A DNA stretch of 64,000 nucleotides from NCBI GenBank assembly GCA_007570785.1, contig ML660201.1, forward strand, positions 45,842,473 through 45,906,472. The letters run 5' to 3'. The position numbers and the translations under genes were made by a program. The notes under the pieces are model-generated. The model was not told where the DNA came from and searched no databases. It worked only from the letters and a program-made list of their open reading frames with translations. Shown one piece after another: positions 23,160 to 32,215 of this stretch (positions within the stretch are counted from its first letter, which is position 1; every line of letters starts with the position of its first letter). The DNA comes from Antilocapra americana (lineage: Eukaryota; Chordata; Mammalia; Artiodactyla; Antilocapridae).

Positions 23160-23369
23160 GTGCTCAGTTTCTCAGTCATGTCTGACTCTTTTGTGACCCT
23201 GTGGACACAAAGGCCCACTAGGCTCCTCTGTCCATGGAATTTCACAGGCAAGGATGCTAGAGTGGGTTGCCATGTCCTCCTCCAGGGGATCTTCCTGACC
23301 CAGGGATTGAACCTGCGTCTCCTGCACTAGCAGGCAGATTCTTTATCACTGAGCCACCTGGGAAGCCCG
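23160..23369 (-). mobile_element. Bov-tA SINE (right arm)
   Basis: Minus-strand Bov-tA. The body end (gctcagtttctcagtcatgt) is at the left and the tRNA-derived head (cactgagccacctgggaagc) at the right. It keeps a fuller 3' end than its partner at 22172-22361. Confidence 0.9.
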
Positions 23370-23440
23370 TTCATATCAATAACCTCTCCCATAATCCAAC
23401 CTTCCCTTCTTCTGCCCTTGATCCAGCAACCTCAGGATCC
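23184..23440 (-). repeat. Right arm of a SINE-containing inverted duplication
   Basis: Reverse-complement partner of 22102-22361. The non-SINE flank lies at 23370-23440 (gttcatatcaataacctctc ... gatccagcaacctcaggat) and matches 22102-22171 with about eight differences in 70 bases. The arms are about 820 bases apart, so the transcript could in principle fold into a long hairpin. Confidence 0.85.
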
Positions 23441-24600
23441 AGGCCTCCTGCTGGCTAGATGTGATAGTACCTTCAGGACCTAGTCCCTTTTTCTCCCTTA
23501 GCAGGCCCAGCACTTCCTGGAGTTGGTGGGTTTCTCATGTTGTGACTTGAGCCTTGTCTTTTGTCTGGTGAGTGGGAAGGAGAGGAGTGTGTTGCTTTCG
23601 AACATGGAGGCCTCTTCATCATTTTTAAGCAAGGGGGGAGCCCTAGCCTTTAATAAGGAGGAGCAGCCACTTCTGTAGGCTCAGAGAGTTCAGGATGGGT
23701 TTCAGGGTTCTCAAGGACAGTGACCCAGATGCCCTCACTTCACAACTCAGGGATCCATTCCTTCCCAGTCAGGGTCTTGACCTTGGGTACATATCTTGCT
23801 GCAGTTGAGACTGTAACTCCCTCTGGATCTTTGTCACTCTTCTAATTAAGTCCTGTGCCTGACCCTCAGCTTTTCCTGCCTCTGGCTGCAAGAGATGAGA
23901 GTCTTTTTATATCCTGCCAAGGGGGCTTCTGACTTTCACACTTCACCTTAAATCCGTGGTTAATCACACTCAGCCTTTCATTGTCTCTTTCCAAAGCATT
24001 GACAGCCCTCAGCAATGGCCATCCATTCCATAGTCCTTATAATTACATTTCCTTGAAATTCTCGAGACCTGAAACATTGCTCCCATCCACAGGTATTCCC
24101 ATTTCAGTTCACAGTGGGTGGACGTTCGATCATTCACACCTTTATCACACGCCAGGGTTGTCAGCACTCCGCCAGCCACCGCGGTACGGCCCTCACTGCA
24201 GCAGGACAACTCCCGTTTCAGAATTGGCTCTCCGGGACCCCTCTCAGCATGAGCTGTGGCAGGGTCCGGTCCCTGGAAGCAGACTCTGAGGTGGGGGTTT
24301 GTGTGCAGGTGTTGACTGGGAGAGTACTCTCAGGGACCACCCTCATCAGGGGCAAAGGAGGCAGATGAGGCAGCAGAAGTTTGACTGGGATGAAGGCTTA
24401 ATAGAAGCCTCAGCCAGTTCCACAGAGGACACTGGAGCTTGCCTCGCCCCTGAGAGTCAGCCCTGATTGCGGTAGACCTTGTGTTCCTTGACTCAACCTG
24501 CATGTCCAGCAGAGCATGGATGAGGTGGCTCCCTTCTGTAGGCAGGGACTCAGCTGAGAGCCGTCAGCATCCAGCATCTTGGCTTCATCCTGATGCAGGA

Positions 24601-25585
24601 ATCTGGGCGGACACCACAGCATCCACGTTGTGGTGCTTCCCACCTTGGATCCTGGTCCTGGTTGTGCTGATACCAGCGGAGGCCATGGGCAAGTCCCCAG
24701 AGCTGTCTGAACCCTGGGCTTCTCCTATAAACGCCAGGCCGCAACCTCCTGGGACTTCAGGAGTGGGATCAGAGGGTGGCTCAGATCAGTGAGGGTGCTG
24801 TAGCTGTGCACATGTGGATCAGGACCAGTCACCATCCAGGTGAGGGCTCAGGGCTCAGGGGCCTCCAACCCTGTTTTCTCCTTAGATCAGGAAATCGGGG
24901 CCTAGGGCAGTCCAGGTTTGAATAGATGGGAAACGTGGGCTAAGTCTTCCCTGTTGATCAAAACCAGTTTGACTGACTCCTGGTGATCAGTGAGATCAAC
25001 CCAGCACTTGGTCAGGGGCTCAGGGATGAAAATAATGTTTCCTCTGAAGGGACAAGTCAACCTATTCAGTGAGTCAGTAAATTAGTGTCACATGGAGCAG
25101 ACTGGATTCTGGGGGCTGGACTCCAGGGTGACTATTATTATTTGTTTAACAAAGTGACCAAAGAGTGGGGCTATCAGGCCTCTAGTGGAGAAGGATAAAG
25201 AGGTGATGGGACCTGGCGCAGGCAGTGTGACTGTTCACAGTGGGGGTACTAAGGGCCATCAGGAGCCCTTGCAGAGGCCAGGAGCTGGTCACTTCTGTTG
25301 AGGCTTCTGTAGGCCAGGTGGCTCTGGGCTCGCCACAGATGACCCCTCACTTGGAAGGGTGCCATGCAGATTGGGAGATGGTTCACAGGCAGGTTCTGTG
25401 TCCAAGACCGGCCCAGGGTCCGAGACTCTGGGTCACTTTAACCAAGAACACCCATGATGTCCGCTGTGTGGCTGGCGTGGTGGGGCCTGACTGTGGGGGC
25501 AGGCGCCTTGGGGTTGTGGCTGTGGGCAAGGAGGAGATGGCACGCAGAGAAGGGAGCGCTCCGAGATGGGCATGCGCATGGCGGG
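24601..25585. other. Intronic sequence, no gene seen
   Basis: Unique sequence after the ERVL remnant. A short GGGCTCA tandem lies near 24844-24860 and an AT-rich patch (actattattatttgtttaac) near 25132-25150. No exon was recognised. Confidence 0.4.
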
Positions 25586-25589
25586 CATG

Positions 25590-25925
25590 CCTTTTAAAAC
25601 GATCATCAGCCTTAGTGTTCCAACAGCCTCTTTCACTTTGTAAAAGGCTTTTCTCTTGAAAAATAAAAGAAGATTGGAGGCAAGTACAATATTTGGCTGT
25701 GGCGGCTGCTAATTTGGCACTGAATGTCACCTCCGCCTTTTCCTTCCCTGGTGCCAAGCGCTCCTTCCCAGGCTTGGGGTGGGCGGGCGGGGTGACAGGG
25801 GGTGCAGGGCGGGCTCCCCGAGCCTCTTAAGATGCAAGATTCATTTCCTTAAACACACATTGTCTCACTCCAATTTCACGTCCGAGTGGTTCTGGCGAGG
25901 AATTAGCAGCCCCTGGGAGAAAGCA
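25590..25925. promoter_or_regulatory. Candidate conserved non-coding element
   Basis: Two adjoining low-repeat patches. 25590-25740 is AT-rich with TTTTAAAACGATCATC, a CTTTTCTCTTGAAAAATAAAAG segment split across 25650-25672, and a TTGGC/TTTGGCAC pair around 25694-25720 resembling nuclear factor I half sites. 25825-25920 contains CTCTTAAGATG, AATTTCACG and GAATTAGC. No transposon is recognised. A regulatory role is inference. Confidence 0.35.
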
Positions 25926-25943
25926 GGCAGGTTCTGTTTACAC

Positions 25944-25988
25944 GGGTGGGGGCGAGGTGGGGGCGGGCTGGGGGGGGCAGGTAGGGGT
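25944..25988 (+). repeat. Strong G-quadruplex motif
   Basis: At least six runs of three or more G with short loops within 45 bases, including one run of eight G at 25970-25977. It is on the coding strand, so the pre-mRNA would carry it. Confidence 0.6.
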
Positions 25989-26734
25989 GGCAGTGCACCC
26001 CAGTGCCGGGGACTGGGGGCTGTTTAGACAGGTAGCCCACAAAGAACCTGGGTCAGGGGCCGCCTCACCTGGCCAGACAGCTCTCAATGGGAGCTGGGCC
26101 TATCCTCTGTCACTATGCAGAAACCCTGCCCCCTTGAAATGTCCTGAGTACCTGGAGGAGGGGGGCTGCATAATGACTGGGGGGCACATTGAGGATATCA
26201 GGCTTTCAGGTCAAACTTAAGACTGTTTGGTCCAATAACTCACCAAAGAGGACTGGCTGGGCCTAGGAGCCAGTTTCTGCTGATCCCCTCTGTGATGGGG
26301 GCTCACTCGCTCACTGGCTGCCGACCTTTGCTTTGAGGCAGGGCCCTGGACCCCTCCTCGACTCAGCTCCCCATCTCTTCTAGAGATCTCCTCCTTGCAA
26401 CCTTAGGCAGCTACAGTCCTATAGTTGTGTGGGAGAAGCAGCCCCCCAGCCCATGGGTGGCCCCCCGGGGCCCAGCCTGAGGTCTCTCCCTAGTCTGTTC
26501 AGTCCTCAGGGCACAGGCCCACACGCCCCTCATCCTAGAGCATGTGTAGTGGGGCTAAGTCTCAAGGAAGAGTCAGTCAACCTCCCTCCCCAGTGGCACC
26601 CTCCAGACAGTATGACGGCAGCCCAGGCAGTTGGAGACTTCAGGCTCCCTGTCTGGGTTGGTTTGGGGATGTCCTCCAAGGCTGGGGCTGCCCTTTATGC
26701 CCTTTCTGGCCTCCCCCTGCCCGTACCCACAGTG

Positions 26735-26800
26735 ACCCCCAGCCCCCAGCCCCCAGCCACTCCACCCCTGGGGAGTCTTGGGGCTGGGCTGGGCTGGGCA
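26735..26800. repeat. CCCCAGC and GGGCT short tandem repeats
   Basis: About three copies of a CCCCAGC-type unit at 26735-26757 are followed by four copies of GGGCT at 26781-26800. The two repeats are roughly complementary, so a local hairpin is possible. Confidence 0.5.
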
Positions 26801-29800
26801 CTCCATAGGTGCCAGGTCAGGGCTGAGCCTGAGCAGTGCTGTGGGGAGGGGGCCCATCCCTCTGCTCTCCTGGGCAACTGCTCATTCATCACCTTTTAGA
26901 GGCGAGACCTGCTCATTTGTTAGCCCATTAGCTGGGCACGAGCAGCATATGGACCCGGTTCCTGCTGCCCTCTTCCTGCCTACCTTGGACAGCATCATCT
27001 GGGCTCACCGCTCCACCTTGCACTGCGGTGGTTGGAGTGGGGGGCACCAGTTGACCCCAGGGCTGAGCCCCTGGGTGAGGTAGGCTAGGGTTTAGTGCTC
27101 TCAGCCTCTCCAGCAAATCTACGTTTGGACTTAGCGACAAAGCCTCTCTAAGCCATGAGCTGAGAGGGGCCCTGCTTTTAGGAGACTGGGCTTTATTTTT
27201 AGTGTTCAAGGAGAGGTAATTTTTTTCTCCTCTGCTATCAGTAAGGAGATCAACTGTTTTCCTGACGTTCCTGCATCCTCTTGTCTGTGGGTGGGGGTGG
27301 GCAGGAAGGACCGCCTCGTCTGCTGATTCGAACCATGGTTGCTCCCTGTGTGCGCTGGAGGGAATGTGTGCTCTGGAGCTGTCTGCTGCAGCCTGGCATC
27401 ATCGCTGAAGGGGATCTCTGTGTCTGCTGGTCAGTAAGGAGGTGGCCCACCTGGAGGGGGAGCCCAGGCCCAGTGTCTGCCTCCCCTGAGCACAGCTCAC
27501 TTACTTTGAAGTTCATGACTGTTCAGACCAAGGACCCTCGTGGTGTTGTTCATGGCTGAGCAGTGGGTCCTGTTTGCACAGTTCATTTGCAAGGCAAACA
27601 TTGAGCACAGTCTCGGTGAAGATAAATGTTGGCCCCAGTGGCCACTGAGGTTCTCGCATTAATGGAGAAAGAACCTGGAGCTGAGGGGGTGCCAAGGATT
27701 GTCCCTCTTTCCCCACAGTGAGCTGATGGTACACTGAGGCACAGAGGGGCCAGGGCCCTCCCAGGAGCCCCAGTTGACATTGGATATGAAGATCACTGGC
27801 CTCCCAGCTCTAGGAAACCCTGTGTGGCCACCACCCTGGATTTTTCAAGCCCTCCTATAAGGGCTCAGGAGAGCCTGCTAATAACCCGAGAGAGCAGGTT
27901 CCCTCTGGGCGTGTGCGTGTCCTCGGCGCCCACACGTCCCTATTGCGTACCTGTCCCCAGTGTATCTTCAGCACATGCAGGGCCTCAGTGTCTCCATCCT
28001 GCTTGTTTATTTATTTATGCCACCAACTTATTCTCCAGAAGATTTAAGGGTACTTACAAGGATACATAAAATTCAAGAAGAGCCTATAAATTGAAAACAG
28101 GAGAAAAAGAAAAACTAGGAGAAGGACTAAGACAGAGCTGGAAGATGCCGACAAGACGTGAGCAAGATAGCCCAGGCATGGGCGTGCTCCCTCCCACGTG
28201 TGCTTGCATACTCACCACCAGTGAGATTCAGGTCCCCACTGCTTGTCAGTGCCTGACACTCGGGCACTGGGACCAGAGTAGGGGGCTCAGCCCTCCTGGG
28301 GATGCTGATCCAGAGGCCACTGTCTGTCAAGTCACACCCTTGCCTCCAGTAAGCCCCTGAGCCCTCTGTGCTGTTAGGAGCCTCTCCAGTGTCATGTCCA
28401 GCAAGAATATTTAGGGATATGACCTTCAAGTAGCCCCAACCATCTGGGGCCAGAAAAGTTTCACTGCTAAAAACATTTCAGATGGCTGCAGACCCCCTTT
28501 TGAGGTGTGGATAGAAACCCACAGAGCCTCTTCCAGGCCTGGGGCTGCTGACTTCTCATGGAGCCTCCTTCCAGGGTATCCAGGGACAGTGGACAGTATC
28601 TGAGCTGTGGTGTCTTCTCTGGAGCCCTCAGTGTGAATCATGGGCAGGATCTGCAAGCGACTTCCCAGGCCCTGGGTATAGATGTGGCGTGTGAGCTGGT
28701 GTGTGGGTACCTGGAACTACAGTGAGCGTGTGGGTGTGGGGCAGGGCGCTGATATGACCTTGCCCCCCAAAGGGGCCCCTAACGCCATGGGAGGCCACAG
28801 CCACTCTCGGACTTACCTCCATCTCTGCCTCCGTCCTCCGTACCTGACATGCCAAGATCCAGTGTTTTCACAAGAGCAGCCAGCCCTAGGGCGTCTCGTT
28901 GTAATTGGCGCTGTCATTATTGGGTGACATCTTTAGCAGCAGGTCTCAGCAGCGAAGGGCAGGTTTCCAGCCTGTGAGACCTGGAAAGTCAGGCCTTGCA
29001 GGACAGTGTGGGGCAGCCTCGGGAGCAGCCCTGGAAAGAGGCCCCTTGAGAAGCCAGTGGCACCTTGCATTTGACCTTCCATCTTTGAGGAATGCCCCAG
29101 AAAGCCCGGTTGAGGGCAAAGGCTCATGCCAAGTCACGCGGCTGGTAAAGGGCAGAGCAGGAACTCAGACCTGCAGTTATTTAGCCAGTTCTCAGCTGTG
29201 AATGAAGGGGACTCAGGAGTGGGAAGGTCTCCTTTTGGACAGATTCTGACCCTCTTGGCGCTTCGGTTTCCTCCTGGCGCCCTTGTCACAGCTGGGGAAG
29301 GGAGGGGGGATGGATGAAGAAAAATCTGATGAGCCCTCCCACCCAGGAAACCTGCCTGGGGACTCTTGGGGAAAGGTGGGTTTCTGGCCCCTCTGGAGTC
29401 CCTGAGCGCCCTGCCCCAGCCCCTGAAGAGGGTGGCTCACCATGGGCTATCAGTGTTGGGAGGATTGGAACGGAGGTGATGCAGGCAGAGGAAGCCGACT
29501 TTATCCTTTGCTCCCTGGCCTTCAGAACTGTGCCTTAGGCCCAGCCTCAAATCTCTCTCATGAGGGCATTTATGGGGGTAAATTTCTGCCAGCTCTAGAC
29601 TGAGGGACTGCCCTCTTAGATGAGATCCTGCTAACAACTGGCTCTGTGAAATGAGTCAGAGTCCTCCCTGGCCAGCTAAGGGTCCGCTGGGAGCCTCTGC
29701 CCACCCTGGCTCCCAGACCCCCACCCCACCCCGCCAGTACGCTCACTCCTGAAAGTGGAGACACTGGGCCTCACAGAGCAAAGACTGAAACTCGGAGGTG

Positions 29801-30235
29801 AAGGGACTGAAGAAGCCCGATGGCAGGCCAGTGTCAGGCCCTGGTCTCTGTCCTGGGGCTCTTATTTCCAGGAGAGGGCGGGGTCCATGTCCATGTCCGT
29901 GTCCATGCCGGGCCAGGGCTGTTCAAGGTGCTGACCCAGGGAAAGGGCAGACTGGGATGCCCAGTATCACGGGCTCCTCCATTCATAACTACAGTCTCAG
30001 CTGGTTTCTCCATCTACCAGAGCCTCGCTTCCTTAGCTGTAAAGTGGAGCCAGTGGCTATACCTGCCTTTCAAAATTGTTGTGCCTCAGTGGGTTATGCG
30101 CTGAGCCCTGTCTGACCACATGGGGATGAGGGGTTGCCTATCATCTCTGTCCTCCTCCTCCTGCATTGAGAGGCTGAGGAGTCCTGGAGGAAGGAAGGCG
30201 GGGCCCCCTGGGGTGGAGAGCAGCGGGAGGGAGCT
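26801..30235. other. Intronic sequence with small patches of interest
   Basis: No gene is seen. Weak candidates for constrained sequence are 27105-27260 (ggctttatttttagtgttca, gaggtaatttttttctcctc) and 28885-28935 (gttgtaattggcgctgtcat, tattgggtgacatc). MIR-like fragments lie at 29110-29190 (reverse) and 29985-30110 (forward). A TCCATG hexamer is repeated about four times at 29884-29908. The rest is unique GC-rich intron. Confidence 0.4.
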
Positions 30236-30239
30236 GAGC

Positions 30240-30400
30240 CAGGGTGGGCGGTGAGGGGGCCCAGACGCAGGCACAAACAATCTGTTTCCCTGTAAACATG
30301 GGCGCCCACACCAGCCGGCCGCCACCCGGCGACTTCTGCGAGTTGGGAAAGTGCGGGTATGTTTACTCGCACTCCCCCGTGCCAGCTGGCGTGCTGGGCA
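30240..30400. promoter_or_regulatory. Candidate element with two opposed forkhead motifs
   Basis: TGTAAACA at 30291-30298 and TGTTTAC at 30360-30366 are perfect forkhead-type cores in opposite orientations, about 68 bases apart. The CpG-rich stretch between them includes gccggccgccacccggcgac. No repeat is recognised. The combination of CpG retention and two consensus sites suggests constraint. This is not demonstrated. Confidence 0.35.
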
Positions 30401-31470
30401 CAGCTTCCCTCCCAGCTGCCTCGACAGCCGGTGGCTCCCAGCTCAGGGAGGGGGAGCGCGCAGGGGCCCCCAGATCTTGCCTATAGTTTGATTCAGCTCA
30501 GGGTCACACACATACCACCCCCCTCCGCATCCTGATGTTATCCTGGACCAAATCAAGAGGCCAGGGGCTCTGAGAGTCTCCATGGCAGGTGCCCACCTGG
30601 CCAAGCCATGACATGGTTCCCTGCTCTCCAAGATCATCTGAGTAGACAAAGGCCAGAAGGCTGGAACTGTGCAGGGACCCCACACCTTGAGTATAGGCAA
30701 CAGGTATCCCTCCAGTGGGGTCCAGGCGCCGTCCCTGCCCCAAATCCAGCTGCCTTCTCAGAAAGTGCTTCCATCGGGGTGTGCACGGCACCCACATGTC
30801 AACACGCCCAGAGCTGTCGGTGTGCACATTGCAGGTGGGGGCCGTTGCAGGGCTCCTAGTGCCCCTTGGTCCCTAGGGTGCTGAGGGCTCCACATCGCAG
30901 CTTCTCTGCTCTGTGAACTCCTCGTCTGAGCTTGGCGGCAGCAGCTGCGCTAGGTGCATGCCTCTTACCCCTGAGGCCAAGGCAGATTTCTGTCTGGGAA
31001 GGAGTCTTTGTGACCCTGCACCACCCCAGCACCAGGCCTGGGTCAGGCACCTGGGCCACAGGGAGTGGTGGGAACGTGAAGGAAGGGGCTCAGAGAGGGG
31101 GCCTCTTAGGCAGGCACCAAGTGGGCCTTGCTAGAGCTGTAACTTCTGACTTTGGAGCTGGGTGGTGGGTAATGGAGACCTGACCGCTAAGCATTTGCTT
31201 TTGATGTGACACGGGAGTGTGCCCCCTCCCCAGCTCCCATGGACTTGGCTGTCTGGCACTGTCACCCCTGTGGAAGGGAGACCCCCCTGTCAGATTCCTC
31301 TCTCCCCCCACACCTGTCCCCAAATATCCCCTTGGCCACCAAGAGAACCAGAACCTGGGGAAGATAGAGTCACAGACAGCTGGCTTCATGTAGACACCCA
31401 GCCATGGGGTTGCTGCTGTCTAACTGTGGCAGCCTAGAGCCCAGCTACTGTGCGAGGTGACCATGGGTGA
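30401..31470. other. Intronic sequence, no gene seen
   Basis: Unique GC-rich intron. Several short open frames exist on both strands, none with recognisable domains. Confidence 0.45.
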
Positions 31471-31474
31471 ATCC

Positions 31475-31640
31475 CTTCTAAGCATGTCTGACAGATGGGG
31501 CTTGCATACTTCCTGTGATGGGGAGCTCACTGCCTATCCAGACAAAGCTATTAGGGTTTGAGTGTGAGATAGTTCCTCCAGTTTCCCCTGAGCTGCAATA
31601 AGCCTTTTTCCCCATAGGCACCATTAGCAACCTCAGAGTT
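31475..31640 (+). repeat. Possible L3/CR1-type ancient LINE 3' fragment
   Basis: The phrase acttcctgtgatggggagct cactgcct, then a pattern of leucine-tract-like T-rich segments, resembles the 3' end of L3/CR1-class elements as I recall it. It is diverged and the assignment is weak. Confidence 0.35.
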
Positions 31641-31989
31641 CTGCTTCAGGAACCTTGCCTCTCTCTTGGAGCTGGTTAGGAACCATACCCTTGCAGGATA
31701 CTCTCACCTAAGATATACAAGCCTTAATGCTAGAGACCAGGTTCAAAGTTGGATCTGGAATAACAGGTGGAGAATCAGGATTGCCATGGTTTTTAAAGTC
31801 AGCTTAGAAATTCACATCTGTTTCAGAGCCACAAAGGAAGGCCACCGCTAGGAGTGGGCTGCACGTCGGCACTCCCTGGTGGCGGGTCATTGCTTTGCTC
31901 CGGGGCCAGGGTGGGACAGCGCCTTGCAGAGGTGGGGGTCTGCCTGGGGACACATGCAGAGCGATTGGCACACCCTGGCCCTAGCTCAA

Positions 31990-32215
31990 CTGGGAGGATT
32001 TGGTTTATTGTTTTGTGTTGGGTTTTTGTGTCTTTTGAAAAACAAGAGATTGAGCCTTTTTATGACATGGATTTTACAGCGTAACGAGGCAGCGTAATTT
32101 CCCATTCTCAGCAGCAAGTGCACTTTTTACACTAATTGCATAATTAGACATAATGTACTAATTGCGGTAATGGATGACAGTCAACTAAACTTTAACTTTA
32201 AAAACAGGGAGGCGT
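31990..32215. promoter_or_regulatory. Candidate homeodomain/POU enhancer element
   Basis: The AT-rich island contains a striking palindrome, CTAATTGCATAATTAG, at 32132-32147 (six-base half sites around GCAT). Further TAAT cores follow: acataatgtactaattgcgg near 32148-32166 and ggtaatggatgaca near 32165-32178. The palindrome combines two homeodomain cores with a TGCATAATTA-type POU site. Upstream at 32075-32100 is a patch with two gcgtaa motifs. No repeat signature is seen. Among all AT-rich islands here, this one has the clearest motif structure. Confidence 0.4.

Larger units (their letters stand above)
19270..24600 (-). mobile_element. ERVL-class endogenous retrovirus remnant, antisense to host gene
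   Basis: The internal coding remnants read on the minus strand. In retroviral order (right to left) I can place an integrase-like segment at 21331-21588, a dUTPase-like segment at 20165-20434 and a further C-terminal pol-like segment at 19543-19941. This order, with dUTPase downstream of integrase, is the ERVL arrangement. The two ends (about 19285-19540 and 24250-24600) share weak similarity in the same sense, compatible with degenerate LTRs. The body is broken by stops, by a CHR SINE (20001-20127), an L1 tail (20597-21080) and two Bov-tA SINEs (22172-22361, 23160-23369). Nothing intact remains. The boundaries are approximate. Confidence 0.6.
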
